This document shows positions 23,190 to 35,660 of a stretch of 64,000 nt of DNA, in pieces. The number at the start of each line of letters is the position of its first letter. Positions within the stretch are counted from its first letter, which is position 1. The position numbers and the translations under genes are program-made. A model generated the notes under the pieces. It worked only from the letters and a program-made list of their open reading frames with translations, was not told the origin of the DNA and did not search any database. The stretch is from assembly GCA_039621445.1 (NCBI GenBank), contig CP154956.1, positions 8,307,443 to 8,371,442 of the forward strand, read 5' to 3'. This stretch comes from Euglena gracilis (lineage: Eukaryota > Euglenida > Euglenophyceae > Euglenales).

Positions 23190-23252
23190 GCCGCCGACCT
23201 CACTAATTTCTGGCGCGCCAATTTCACGAAGACGATGGACGGGGAACTAAAG
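23190..23252 (+). CDS. SAC-domain phosphatase-like gene, candidate exon DLTNFW
   Basis: The frame ADLTNFWRANFTKTMDGELK ends at AAAG|GTGCTC. A 'D(L/I)T' triplet directly follows the FYxET strand in SAC domains, and the neighbouring islands provide what comes before and after it. The acceptor is not obvious: the CCCCCCCAG at 23120 would bring in another 20 or so Pro/Ser-rich codons in a different frame. Start is therefore approximate. Confidence 0.4.
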
Positions 23253-23369
23253 GTGCTCACCTGACTGTTGGAATCCGGCTTGTCCCAGTGGACTGCCTTT
23301 TTGTATTTTTTTTTAGCAAGGGTGTCTGTTGGCGAGTCAGCAGTTTTTTATTATTATTGTTGAATGATA

Positions 23370-23409
23370 TGTATATGTATATATATATGTATATGTGTGT
23401 GTGTGTGTG

Positions 23410-23459
<50 letters not shown>

Positions 23460-23461
23460 CT

Positions 23462-23530
<69 letters not shown>

Positions 23531-23830
23531 TAGAATATATGTACATTATATATATTGTATATAATATATATAATATGTTACATAATATATACATATGTTA
23601 TGTGAAATTTTATATTAATATATTATTTATAATATATAATATATGTATATATTAGATATTATATATAACATATAATACATATATATTTATATAATATACA
23701 TAATATTATATATATTATGTATATTATATATTGTATATTCTATATATACACATAAAAATGAGAGATATAATACATATAATGTACATATACATATACATAC
23801 ATAAAATATACATATATGTATATTTAAAGA
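23370..23830. repeat. TA/TG microsatellite and AT-rich block
   Basis: Mixed TATATG, (TG)n, (CA)n and a pure TA run (about 23484-23528), followed by 300 bp of almost pure A/T composed of TATATAA variants. It lies within an intron of the SAC-like gene. Confidence 0.93.
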
Positions 23831-24218
23831 GTTGTACAACCACCTGCGTTTACCCGATGCTTTTTCACTTCACTTTCACGACCCCAACGTTTTCTCACCC
23901 CAAAGTTGGTCCACCCAAAGGTGTCATTTATATGCAGATTTATGGTCAAAAGCCAAACAAACCATAAACATATGTGGTCCCAACCCACCCATGAGTGGAA
24001 TCGGACGTGACTTTGTTCTTTGTGTGGAACGAACTATGGAATGAAGGAGTATGGCTAATAGCTGAGGAGGCGCAATAAGACTAACTCTGGCATGCCATTA
24101 ATTTTGGCTTCCAAGGCATCTAGGGATTGGGGAGTGGCATTCCCTTGACGACCGTTCCGGCCCCAGTTGTGTAGCTGGTCTGTGTCATGCCAGAGCACCC
24201 TGCCCTTCTCCATCGCAG

Positions 24219-24305
24219 CCCGCCAAGTCCCTGGCGCCTGAGTTCCAGTGGAACGAGCACCTGGCCCGCCCTTTCATTGCACTGGGGATGTCTGACCTCT
24301 GCCCT
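24219..24305 (+). CDS. SAC-domain phosphatase-like gene, exon EFQWNEHLARPF
   Basis: CATCGCAG opens a phase-0 frame PAKSLAPEFQWNEHLARPF, continuing IALGMSDLCP to a GTTATG donor-like site. SAC domains have 'xxDxxFxWNxxLxxPF' followed by a short segment into the next strand. The Phe-x-Trp-Asn and Pro-Phe positions are both kept, which makes this one of the more specific matches. The donor is weak and the exon may extend a little. Confidence 0.58.
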
Positions 24306-25334
24306 GTTATGGCCAGGGCCTTCCGTTTACTGCTCTCCCAGCAGCAGCTCCCAATTCTCATTCTGTTCCGCGAACACATTATGTGCAATATGTGTCCCTT
24401 TGACTGAGGAGGTGTGATGACAATGTGATTTTGACGCTTCAGTGTCTGTCACGCCAGTTTGAAGGTGCATATTTAAACCAATCAATAAAAATTTATTTTC
24501 TACAATGCCTGAACGTACCCAAAAAAATCCAGCATTTTTGGTTGCTGTATGTTTCAAAATGTATTGCATTTTCATGTTTTCATTTTCATGTAACAAATTA
24601 TGTCCCCCCCTCAGGCAGGAATTTTTTTTTAAGTTTGGACCCGGGGGGGGGGTATGTGGAGAGGTCCGCCGGACACCAGCCCCCAAGGGGTTTGTGGGTC
24701 TTTGTGCGGGGTTTTGACCATTCTTGGCCCAAACATCGACCCCCCATCCCCGGATCCCCTGGGGCAGGGGGGGGGGAAGCAATGTGGACCCTCAAAAAAT
24801 GTGACCAAAAATCTGCAAAACCCCCCAAAAACCTTAAATAAACACAAAAAAGCAATTCGAATGTAAAATCCTTCAGCCCCAGAATGAACACTTTCTGCTG
24901 GAGAGAGCTTAGCAAAATTTTCGTTCCCTCGAGGAAGATTTCTTTTCATTTTGCATAAAAAAGAGCATTTTGTTGACCAAAATGCAAAAATGAAAAAAAA
25001 AAAAATGACACCATTTTTGGTCTCGGGGGAAAATTGGGGCCAAAACAAGGAAAGTTTTCACATTCAAAAGAATTTCCCAGCAAAAATCAATCCAAAAATT
25101 CTGGGAGAAAAGCACAGAAAGCGCGAATTTTGCCAAAATCGAAAAACACAAAAATGACGTTAAAAAACGCCTTTTCGCCTCCCCCCCCCCCGCCATAGGG
25201 TTACCCCCTGAGTGGGTGGGGAACCCCATCCCCTCCCCGGTCTTGAAAAATCCCTGCCCCCCAATGAACATTGACCGTTTCCTGCCACGTTTGGACCCTG
25301 CCCCCACTGCGCGGGCTGTGCACCAGCTGGCCAG
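24306..25334. repeat. Intron with C/G-tract element and a repeat shared with 15.9 kb
   Basis: At 24605-24780 poly-C and poly-G tracts bracket a GC-rich unit. At 24860-25160 is a copy of the family at 15900-16165: both contain ACTTTCTGC, TTTGCATAAAA, TTTTGGTC(T/C)(C/T)GGGGGAAAAT and TCCCAGCAAAA in the same order. No exon is evident. Confidence 0.55.
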
Positions 25335-25454
25335 TGGTGGGGGCCACCGGGGCTACCGCCACCTGTACGTACCTCATGCGCCAGTCCAACGTCCACCCGG
25401 GGCCCAGGTTCCTGGCCCGAGGCTTGAGGAGTGCTGGCCGCTTGGTTGGGGCAG
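25335..25454 (+). CDS. SAC-domain phosphatase-like gene, exon HPGPRFLARGL
   Basis: The frame reads YLMRQSNVHPGPRFLARGL, then RSAGRLVGA, ending one base into a codon at GCAG|GTGTGTG. The sequence 'RxSxxHxGxRxxxRG(L/I)N' is one of the most conserved stretches of SAC domains. The leftover G joins the first two bases of the next exon to give Ala followed by NEYECEQLVY, as expected. The donor GT is the first unit of a TG microsatellite. The 5' boundary is uncertain (AG at 25334 used here). Confidence 0.66.
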
Positions 25455-25930
25455 GTGTGTGTGTGTGTGTGTGTGTGTGTTGTGTTTTTGTTGTGTGTTG
25501 TGTGTTCTGTGTGTTGTGTGTTGTGTTGTTATGTGTGTGTGCATGTGTGTGTGTATGTGTGTGTGTGTGTGTGTGTTGTGTGTGTGATGCTGAGTGTTGG
25601 CGTGTGCACACGCACTTGTGCCCGCGCTCACGCGTGCTCGTGTGTGTGCGTGCGAACGTGCGTTGGTGTGCGCACGTTTGTGCTTGTGTTTGCTTGCTGG
25701 TTGCCTTCTGTATTGCGTTTTGTTGGTTCCTTTCCCCTGGCCGATTTTGTGGCATCCTGTGTGCCCGGCTAGCAATCATTTGCAAAGGGGCTGGCATGTG
25801 CAGGGTTTTGGGGCGGGATTCAAACAGCCGTATATATGTATATATATATGTATGTATGTATATATATATATATATACATATACATATACATATATATGTG
25901 TATATATATGTATATATATGCATATAGACA
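25455..25930. repeat. TG and TA microsatellites in the intron
   Basis: TG repeat begins at the splice donor (25455) and continues with TTG interruptions to about 25590. TGTGCG-rich DNA follows to 25700, and a TATATG repeat covers 25830-25925. Confidence 0.92.
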
Positions 25931-26049
25931 TCAACTTTTTGTTCAATGTGCTGGGACAATTTTGCATTTACTCCACGTTCCAAGAAGTATATCTGCAGAA
26001 AAGGACTCTTTTTCTGAATCTCTGGTACCTGCAAACTCCCCCTCCACAG

Positions 26050-26150
26050 CTAACGAATATGAATGCGAGCAGCTCGTGTACCGGCCGGACCCTAGCGCAG
26101 CGCTGCCCGGCAGCGGCCAGTACCTCTGGGCGCACTATGTGTGGCACCGC
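26050..26150 (+). CDS. SAC-domain phosphatase-like gene, exon NEYECEQLVY
   Basis: CCTCCACAG opens the frame (two leading bases completing a codon with the previous exon): NEYECEQLVYRPDPSAALPG, then SGQYLWAHYVWHR. SAC domains read 'ANxVExEQLVxx...SYxxxRGSxPxxW'. The Glu-x-Glu-Gln block and the aromatic strand are both clear. No good GT donor follows CACCGC directly; a GC donor at that point or a later GTGAAC at about 26185 are alternatives. Phase continuity with the preceding exon is strong evidence for the gene model. Confidence 0.68.
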
Positions 26151-26651
26151 AGCCACGCCCTGTGCTTCACCCTTTTTTTTATATGTGAACACCACCCCGT
26201 CATCCCGTGAACGCTTCTCTGGGGCTCACTCTGTGAACAAGGTTTTTTTTTGAAGCCGGAAGATCCCCCGGGGAGGGAGCTCTGGGGTCGATCCCCTTCC
26301 CTGGGTACGCCAAGAATTGCCAAAAATGATAGGAAAGTGAGCTTTTTACCCCTTCAGGTGGATTTGAAAATGTTGTCCAGACCCCCATGTATTTATGTGT
26401 TTAGAAATTCATTTATTTCTGCATATATTTACATATTTATATATTTATATGTAAAATTGGATAAACCCTCATAATTTATATAAATTCATTTTTTTGTGTT
26501 TGTATATTATACATAGTTTTTTCCATACGTGTATATTTATATATTTATGTATTTTTTCAGAAAGGGTCAAACATGGATGAAAACCGGGGCACCCCTCCCT
26601 CAGGGGTCCCCACCGTGAGCCTTGTCTGGGATGGGCATGCTGCCACGCAAG

Positions 26652-26773
26652 CGGTGTTCCACCTTTTCGTAACCGGCGGCGGGGGTGTGCCGGGGGCTCC
26701 GTGCCGGTGGCGTGGCAGTCGGTAGTGAAGGCCGGGGTGGAAGTGTGCCAGCTGGCCCCGCAGCCCTACGACG
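26652..26773 (+). CDS. SAC-domain phosphatase-like gene, exon GSVPVAW
   Basis: The frame includes GGSVPVAWQSVVKAGVEVCQ and LAPQPYD, ending one base into a codon at ACG|GTGTGC. 'RG(S/T)(V/I)P(V/I)xW' is a signature strand of SAC phosphatases and follows the aromatic strand of the previous exon. The residual G plus the first two bases of the exon at 27256 make Asp, giving continuity. The acceptor at 26651 (ACGCAAG) is only one possibility; the conserved part starts about 26692. Confidence 0.62.
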
Positions 26774-27255
26774 GTGTGCGCCGCCTTGCCTTCCAAGGCC
26801 GAGCAAATGCCGAGCAAATGCTGAGCAAATGCTCTGGTATGGCAGGTTGGTTGCCTCCCCAGGGCTGCACGGGAATCCCCGAAACCCTATGGGTGGTGGG
26901 TGGGTGCCTGTTGGTTTGGGGGGGGGGGTCTGACCCCCCTTCACCAGGCCTTCCTGTACAGCCCTGCCCCCCCCCCCAATGGTTGACATCCGTCTCCCAT
27001 TTGTGGCACCCTCATTGTGCACACCTGGTTCAATCCTTTGTGCATGCGGTACATATTGCACCCATCATTTGGAATGAAAAAAAAGCAGGGCGAGTCCTTT
27101 CTGAGGTTTCAAAGGGGGGTCAGGAAGTCAGCCAGCCCAACATTTTTCCAGCCAGCCCAAATTTTCTACCCGCGGAGACTTACCCTCGAGGGCGAGAGCA
27201 TTGCAGCCAACTGCTCTGCCCCCTTCCCCCTCCCCTTCCCCTCCCCACCCCGCAG
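26774..27255. other. Intron, C/G tracts, no exon seen
   Basis: A CCGAGCAAATG decamer repeats three times at 26797-26830. G-tract and C-tract runs lie at 26918-26937 and 26965-26980. The 3' end is a CCCTCCCC polypyrimidine tract leading to CCCCGCAG. Confidence 0.5.
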
Positions 27256-27305
27256 ACGTCCCCGCCTATTGGCAGCATGTCTGGAAGCGGCACAACACTG
27301 ACAAC
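27256..27305 (+). CDS. SAC-domain phosphatase-like gene, small exon [12 protein letters not shown]
   Basis: A 50 bp exon between CCCCGCAG and AAC|GTCTGC reads (D)[19 protein letters not shown] domains have '(A/S)xxYWxxHxxxxYxx' after the GSxPxxW strand. Two leading bases complete the codon left open by the exon at 26652, and the exon ends in phase 0. Confidence 0.6.
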
Positions 27306-28252
<947 letters not shown>

Positions 28253-28393
28253 GGGCGCCTGCCCAGCCGCGTCAACCTCCTCCGGCAGAACGCCGCGACG
28301 CCGCAGACCAACCCGAACAGCCCGCTGCAGTTCCCCCCGCCACTGCACCTGCCCCAGCCCGGCCGGCAGCGGCGCCGCAGCTGTACCCAGGAG
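28253..28393 (+). CDS. SAC-domain phosphatase-like gene, candidate exon VNLLRQ
   Basis: In phase 0 after GCCTGAG the frame reads [20 protein letters not shown] and then [19 protein letters not shown] to GAG|GTGTGC. SAC domains have 'xxxxxNLL(x)xxGxExxLxxxF' at this position. The VNLLRQ core and later LQF fit, whereas the proline-rich tail looks lineage-specific. Phase agrees with the exon at 27256. The match is shorter than for the other exons, hence lower confidence. Confidence 0.45.
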
Positions 28394-29330
<937 letters not shown>

Positions 29331-29646
29331 TTGGGAGGGTGAGAGGCTGCCCTGGTGGTTGCTGGCCTCAGCAGCACTTCAACAGCCCCCAGGTTTTTCC
29401 TGCAGTAAAGGGCTTTTTTTGCAACATTTATGCTTTTCTCAACATCTGATCCATTTTCTTCATTTTTCGACGTTTCTGATGATTCCCCCCCCTTGTTTTC
29501 TTTGCTTTATTCACAGTGCAGAGGATTATTTTGTCGCAGTCGGTCTTCGGGGGAGGGGTCACATTATTTGGGGGGGTTATCCGGCGCCAACCCACAGCTC
29601 GCTCGGGTGGCGGGGGCAAGCATAATCCTCTCTCCCTGGCTCGCAG

Positions 29647-29790
29647 CCCACTGACCTCCTGGTCCTGGGCGGGGACAGCCTCTCCGCGGCCCACACCCCA
29701 GTGGACCCGTCCGCTGCCGTCGACCTGCTTGTCCTGGACATACCCACCGTGGAGCCCGTGGTGCCAGCCCCGGGGCCCTCACCAATGACC
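29647..29790 (+). CDS. Candidate exon, possible SAC-like gene continuation
   Basis: CTCGCAG opens a phase-0 frame PTDLLVLGGDSLSAAHTPVD, continuing PSAAVDLLVLDIPTVEPVVP. The frame later runs to a stop at about 29811 without a clear donor. The two 'DLLVLxxxx' repeats look like real protein but I do not recognise them. It may be an exon downstream of the SAC domain or belong to another gene. Confidence 0.33.
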
Positions 29791-29925
29791 AGGCTGTGGC
29801 GGTGGCTGTCATGAATGAGGGTGGCCGCTCCTGTTGCAAAGTCACTAAACAGTCCGTTCGGAATGGTCCGGTGGTGGTCTGTGTCGAATTCCTGAGGCTT
29901 CGTTTACTTTTGGGCTCGAAGGGTG

Positions 29926-31430
29926 AATTCATTCATTCATTCATTCATTCATTCATTAAGAAATGCCATATACGTATGCGTGAATGGCAAATGTTAAGTT
30001 TAGTACCCCCCCCCCGGGGGGGTACGAAGCTTGACACTGGGTTACTGGGTTGGCCACGAGGTTGCGTACTTGCCAACGTATTTCCTTGCTGTTGGCTGCT
30101 TCCCCACGTGGACGCTGCCTGGCGCCCCCTCACGAAGATGCAGACTGGGGCCCCTTCGAGTGCAGCCCTCCTTTCTTTCTAAAGGAAGGCCCTGAGACAG
30201 CCTGGATGCTTTCCTTTAGGAAAGCATTAGGACGCTGGGGGTTTTCGGTCGCAAAACACCGCTTCCCAAACGGTGAAGCGGCTGCAAACAGGAGGGTGGG
30301 TCCAAGAAACAGGGGCTCCCGACGCAAGCGCCCAAGAGGTTGCTGGACAAATTATTGCAACCTGCATTGGGTTGGGTCCAAGCTGAAAAGGCACCCATTG
30401 GCCATTTGTACACCACACCCGGCTGATTTTACAATTGGAGGTGGGTGAATTGTTTTCCGTGTTCTTTTATGAGGATGGGACAGAGTGGCGTCCACATATT
30501 GCAAAAGAAAACATTACCTTATCAAAAATTCAGGCATTTCAGATATCATAAAAAATGATGCAGATGATGATGCAGACGAGGCTGCAAATTTCCGGCCGGC
30601 AAAAGTCACGTATGACAAGAAAACGCCGGCGCACAAGCACTTATTTTTTTTTATGGACAAGCACTTATGAAATGACTGGGCATAACCAGGCATGACCGCA
30701 GGTGCTTGCCCACATTGGACCACACCCTCGCCTCATTGTCTGGGATGGACACAGAAGTCGACAGTTTTCTTTTTCAGATGTTCAGATGGGTTTGAATTTG
30801 ATTTCAATCTCCCCCAACTGATTCTTTCCAGTAGTTGGCATTGATGTGGGCCCAAGGTGGGAAAGGGGGGTTGGTCCTGTCTGCCCCAAGCGCGGAGGCG
30901 GCAGAATTGCACCGGCCGGCGGGGATCGACCTTGTGGGTGAGTCAGCTCGGCCCAAGCTTGTCATAGCGCGACCACCGCCAAACTCAGCAACGACGAAAC
31001 TGCAAAAAGCCCCTAAACTTGCCAACAGCGCAAGACAAATCAGTTCTGCGACCGGCAGTCTGCTGAGCAGCCTGGTTTTGGTTCAACCCACTGTTGCCCG
31101 ACCCTGTGGAATTCCCCAAAAGCCAAATTTTGATTTAAATTGAACCAGAATCCAAGTCACCAAATGGGGTTGGCGGGTTCCGGGGTGGTCAAAGGGCTGT
31201 TTGGACAGCCACCCAGGTGTACATGAAACCTTCAGATGGTTGGTCGATTGTTTGGTTCTCTTGGTAGTGCTCCAGTCCCAAGGTAAGCGTTGGGGGGGGG
31301 GGGGCTCAGCTTACCAGCCAGTGGTGGTATTCAGCCATAAGATGCGCCACCCTCAATTTATTAACCTCTCCACCTGAATACAGAGTAAAAAGTGATGGTT
31401 GGTTCTGCACATTTAAAGGAGGCTCCGATC
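29926..31430. other. No supported gene; (ATTC)n and a C/G hairpin
   Basis: An (ATTC)n run lies at 29928-29958. A GTA-C10-G8-TAC hairpin with TA on each side sits at about 30001-30027 and may be a solo C/G-tract remnant. CAAGCACTTAT and GCAGGTGCTTG at 30633-30711 resemble decayed hAT ends, but their flanks do not match. Confidence 0.45.
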
Positions 31431-31454
31431 CTTCCTCTGGAACCAAATATTTTT

Positions 31455-31866
<412 letters not shown>

Positions 31867-32074
31867 AGACCACCCATTCAATTTCGCTGCTTGTGCCGAT
31901 ACATGAGTCCATCCTCCGACTTCGGATCTAGCATGAACTCTCTCAACCAGGGATTTGTAACACCTGCCGTTGTGTTATGTCGGAGGGAAGGAATTTATAC
32001 GTACACATGCACATGTATAATGTATGTATACACACACCACATGTATCAAGACATGTGTGTATGTATTTGTATGC

Positions 32075-32081
32075 ATGTCTG

Positions 32082-32134
<53 letters not shown>

Positions 32135-32170
32135 AGTCTGTTTGCCTGTTGGCTTGTCTGTCTGTCTGGA
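32075..32170. repeat. (GTCT)n microsatellite
   Basis: About 20 tandem GTCT/TCTG units with a few substitutions toward the 3' end. Confidence 0.95.
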
Positions 32171-32185
32171 TCATATTAGGGCAGG

Positions 32186-32405
32186 TGGGCAAAAAACCAC
32201 TAAAGTGACCCAGCGCCGAAGGCGCCGGAAATTTTTCGGCATTTTTCCAGTTTTTTTGGTCAAATTTCCTTTGGATTCCAGAGTGGCCGGCCTCCCCCCC
32301 CCCCCCGGGGGGGAGGGTGGTGACTGACTGGTTTTCCGGGAAAAAAAGTGAGTGACTGGTTTCTTGAAGATTTGAAGTGACCCCCAGGGTTCGGTAAAAA
32401 ATTGC
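32186..32405. repeat. GTGACTGACTGGTTT C/G-tract element
   Basis: Shares GGGCAAAAAACCACT, GTGACC(C)AGCGCC, GGTCAAATTTCCTTTGGATT, CAGAGTGGCC and the GTGACTGACTGGTTT-poly-C arrangement with 14955-15172, and a partial match with 18344-18470. No flanking duplication could be fixed. Confidence 0.65.
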
Positions 32406-32697
32406 ATGGTCTGGATGTATTGATGCTAATAAATGAGGTCTCCTCGATTCGAGCCCCTGGTCTTGGCCATTCCCCAGCAGCGATCAGTCCCCCCACCGGG
32501 GTATCCGCAGCAACAGCGGAATCGGCGACATTGATGCCGCCGGAAGCCGCCTCACCCTGCTCCTATGAGGTGCAATGGACGCAACATGTAGTCCAGTGTA
32601 CAGGTCGCAGCCCCACTCCACGACCACATTTCTGGGGCCAAATTGGCCAAATCCTGCCTTTCACCAAATGACCAAACTGGCCAATCTCCCCCCCACC

Positions 32698-32825
32698 CTG
32701 TGGGTGTGGGTGTGGGTGTGGGTGTGGGTGTGGGTGTGGGTGTGGGTGTGGGTGTGGGTGTGGGGGTGGGTGGGTGTGGGTGTGGGTGTGGGTGTGTGGG
32801 TGTGGGTGTGGGTGTGTGCGCGCGT
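32698..32825. repeat. (GTGTGG)n hexamer array
   Basis: About 18 tandem TGTGGG units with occasional GG or TG changes. It directly precedes the hAT-like element at 32834, whose left target duplication GTGTGAAT is part of its end. Confidence 0.95.
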
Positions 32826-33190
32826 GTGTGAATCAGGGAATTTCTTAAGGACCCCCCCCCCCCGGGGGCCAGCCTCCGGCCGGCAAAAAGGCTGCTGGCT
32901 GGGAACGATCTGCTGGCTGGACCCCCCCCCCCCCGGGGGGGGTGGGGGGGGGGGGGGGCCCGGGGGCTGGAGGGGGCTGGGCTGGGCGGGGAGACGAAAA
33001 ACAAAATTCTCTAACACATTTTTGCCATTTTCGACATTTTGATGGTGGAGCCAGGCCAAGGCTGGGGGGCTGTGATGGAGGAAGCTGTGATGAGGGGAAA
33101 AAAATGAAGGGACAGGAGAGCTGGGTAGCCCAATGGTAGGCCTTCGGCCGGCTGGCCGGCCTCCGGCTTACGAAATTACTTGGTGTGAAT
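32826..33190. mobile_element. Complete non-autonomous hAT-like element, copy 2
   Basis: The element proper is 32834-33182 (349 bp). Left end CAGGGAATTTCTTAAGGACC and right end (complement CAAGTAATTTCGTAAGCCGG) are TIRs, 14 of 20 identical. The flanks are perfect 8 bp direct repeats, GTGTGAAT at 32826-32833 and 33183-33190. The inside has poly-C/poly-G tracts and GGCTGCTGGCTGG repeats. It is the full-length relative of 1-697 and keeps the empty site for the nested insertion there. No coding capacity. Confidence 0.87.
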
Positions 33191-33331
33191 ACAACTGCTC
33201 AAGGGACGTATTTCCAGCAGTTTTGTTGCTGTAGCTCCGGTCAGGTCGGGCTCATACGCTCAGCCAACGACCCCCTCCCCCCCACTCCCCCGGGCTGCCC
33301 ACCACCAACAACTGCCACATGCACCAGAAGA

Positions 33332-33523
33332 CTGACTGAAAACCTCTGGCCACAAGTGGTTGGCAGGCTGGGTCAGCGGGCGTACGGCAACAAAACCTCT
33401 CTTTGGGAGGCCATACGGCAAGCATTCCTGGGGATACCCCAGGACTCTATTTTGAAACTGTACAAAAGCCTGCCTGCCCGCATGCATGCCGTGCTGGCGG
33501 CCAAAGGAGGTCACACACGCTAG
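33332..33523 (+). pseudogene. Tc1/mariner transposase, C-terminal fragment
   Basis: The frame reads LTENLWPQVVGRLGQRAYG, then NKTSLWEAIRQAFLGIPQ, then ARMHAVLAAKGGHTR and a stop. In Tc1-like transposases the end of the DDE domain is 'IENLWxxLKxxV...LxxxIxxxWxxIPxxxxxxLxxSMPxRxxAVIxAKGGxTxY', so the match is specific and covers about the last 62 residues. The third acidic residue's surroundings (DLNPIE) have been replaced by TCTRRLTE, and everything upstream is non-homologous C-rich DNA. This is a truncated relic, not a gene. Tc1/mariner transposases insert at TA, which is the flank seen for the C/G-ended elements of this window. Confidence 0.85.
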
Positions 33524-33599
33524 CTGAACAGCCTTTAGGAGCGTGCAGCAAATGGTGCAGGAGCCACCTTGCTCTGCCCATCACCCATTGTGGCCCCCC

Positions 33600-34419
33600 A
33601 ACCCATGGCACAAGGCATATATTTAACCAAAGAAAAAATTATTTTTTTTTATTTTTTTCGTCCGGGGGGTATAAAAACTTTTTTGGCTTTAGGGTATAAA
33701 AACTTTTTTGGCACACTGTATTTGGGGGGGTTTATTATTTGGGGGGGGGTTTATAAGATGCTATGGATGCAGATATTAAACAAAGTGCAGTGGATGCAGA
33801 TACTGGACAAGATTCAGTGGTTGCTGACACTGGACAAGTGCAATGATAATGGATGAAGGTACTGGGCAAGATGTAGATATTGGACAAGATACAGATACCG
33901 CAGACCAAAGTGGTCTTAAAGGGGCCCAAAGCAATCAAACAATCAAACACATCTAGCAGTAGCCGCAAGCCAAAAGGAGCGGCCAAAATTTTGGTAAATT
34001 GGGCAAAGTGGCCAAAGGTGGCCAAATCGGCCAAAAGTTGTACAAGTTGTGCAAATAACCAAAAGTGGACCAAACTGGATGGAGTGGATGCAGATGACAT
34101 AGTGGATGCTCTGGATGCTGGTATCTGAGTGGACGCAGGTACAGGAGGTACACCACCCAGGGCTTCAAAGGCGATGCTGGGCGATGCTGGGCGATGCTGG
34201 GCCCAAGGGCATGGCTGACCAGAGGTGCTTGTCCGCCAGGGAGCCCCCCCCATCTGCCGCCTGCTCCTCTGCCGTGGCGTCCCACGCGGCCAGCGGTGCC
34301 CCCCCCCCCCGCCCTTCCCCCCGGCCCCTTGCCGCGCCAATTGCAGCTGCCCCGGCACCGGCCCCGCCTCCGCACGGCCCCCAGCAGCGCTGCGGGGGTG
34401 GTGGTCCCCCGGGGGGTTA
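33600..34419 (+). other. No firm gene; Ala/Pro-rich GC island at 34140-34415
   Basis: TGGATGCAGATA(C/T)TGGACAA repeats (33765-33900) and AAAGTGGCCAAA units (34000-34070) are short-period arrays. At 34172-34203 a GGCGATGCTG decamer repeats three times. The following GC island could encode an Ala/Pro-rich stretch in more than one frame; I cannot choose one or support an exon. Confidence 0.35.
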
Positions 34420-34678
34420 CTCACTGGCTAGCACCTCCAGCGACAAATCCCGACAAATCCCGACAAATCCCGACAAATCCCGACAAATCCCGACGACACT
34501 TTTTTGGCCTTCTGGAGGTGGGGTTCCGACAAATCCCGACAAATCCCGACAAATGCCGACAAATCCCGACAAATCCCGACAACACCGGATTTTTTTTTTT
34601 TGCAAAGCCACCAAAGGGTAAAAGGAATGGCCAGTGTTCCCAAGTGAGTGGGATGGTTTTATTTGATTGGAAACGTGC

Positions 34679-34740
<62 letters not shown>

Positions 34741-35018
34741 GGATTTCTTCCAAGACACACTTTGTCTTCCCATGAGCACTCATGCATCACGTCGAAGTGT
34801 TGCGGAGTGGGTGGCATATTGCCATTCTGAAGGCTGGACAGATATTGCTGAGAGCGATCCACATGGACACAGTATTCCAGGTGTGCACCTCTGTCCAACA
34901 GTGTCTCAATTTCCTCCCCCCCAGGCAAGGTTTATTACAATTTGTGTGCAAAGTCTCTGGTTGCTTCAATGAATACAATCAAGTCATTGTGTTGGATATT
35001 CAAGGGGTGTGAAAAGAG

Positions 35019-35417
35019 ATGGGTCGAGAGCAGTCATGCTCAAATGGTGAAGAAAAGGGTGGAGCGTGCAGCTTTGGTTGCCAGTACAACACCAAATGTC
35101 TCCATACCAAATCCAATCATCATACAGGTTGCATTTTGTCATTTTGCTTTTTTTTCACTTTTTTTTGTCAAAAGGTCCAAAGCCCATTGATGCGTGAATC
35201 CAGTGAGACAAAGGAAGAACCAACCCCAAAAAGGCCGATGGTCTCTGGAAAGATGGATATTTTTTTTTCTAAAGGGCTGCAACAACAAGAGTTCTGTAAA
35301 GATGTTGTCAAAGCTTTTGCAGCATGCAACATTCCCATGTCAAAGTTGGAGATTTATGAAAATGTGAAATGTTTCTTTTGCCAGACCGGTTGCTATTTTG
35401 TCTTTGCACGTTTTTGA
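35019..35417 (+). pseudogene. hAT transposase N-terminal fragment (BED/CGGBP1-like)
   Basis: An open frame of 132 codons includes a possible zinc-binding patch (CSFGCQYNTKCLHTKSNHH, residues about 16-34), although its spacing is not a canonical BED finger. Residues about 83-107 read FCKDVVKAFAACNIPMSKLE. 'xxxCxxLVxAxxxANIPLxKxxxxxxxxFL' is the conserved helix following the finger in hAT transposases and in the hAT-derived protein CGGBP1. The frame ends in a stop 17 codons later, without any of the RNase H-like catalytic core. Reading frame and position inside the 34428-35895 element agree. Confidence 0.66.
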
Positions 35418-35480
35418 TTCTTTATATTTTTTTCCCTGGTTCTTTGACAAGGTGCAATAAAAATGCATTTTTTAGTCCAC

Positions 35481-35660
35481 CTCTCCCTCACACCAGTGGC
35501 CATTGTGTATTTGCTCTCCCCACGATCTGCAGCTCAAGCTGAGCGAACTTTTTCGAAAATAGGCCATATCTTAACATCTGACCGTCTGAACATGAGTGCT
35601 GATACTCTGCAAGCCTGAGAATTCATTTACCTGAACAAAGGATTTGAAATCACTGGTTGA
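35481..35660 (+). pseudogene. hAT transposase C-terminal dimerisation fragment
   Basis: The frame reads LTPVAIVYLLSPRSAAQAER, then TFSKIGHILTSDRLNMSADT, an in-frame TGA, then EFIYLNKGF. This is the hATC dimerisation pattern 'LxxxLLxxPxSSAxxERxFSxxGxIxTxxRxxLxxxxxxxxxxxxxN'. Only about 60 bp separate it from the N-terminal fragment, whereas several hundred residues of catalytic domain normally lie between. The copy therefore carries an internal deletion and cannot make active transposase. Confidence 0.8.

Noticed and set aside
30633-30711. Another CAAGCACTT...AGGTGCTTG hAT-like miniature element
   Set aside because: The ends match only 9-10 bases and the flanking octamers differ.
32440-32480. 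tRNA T-arm-like GATTCGAGCCC
   Set aside because: No matching acceptor, D-arm or anticodon arm upstream; chance resemblance.
34441-34580. CRISPR-like array
   Set aside because: Repeats are 10 bp without unique spacers, lie just inside transposon TIRs, and the DNA is eukaryotic.
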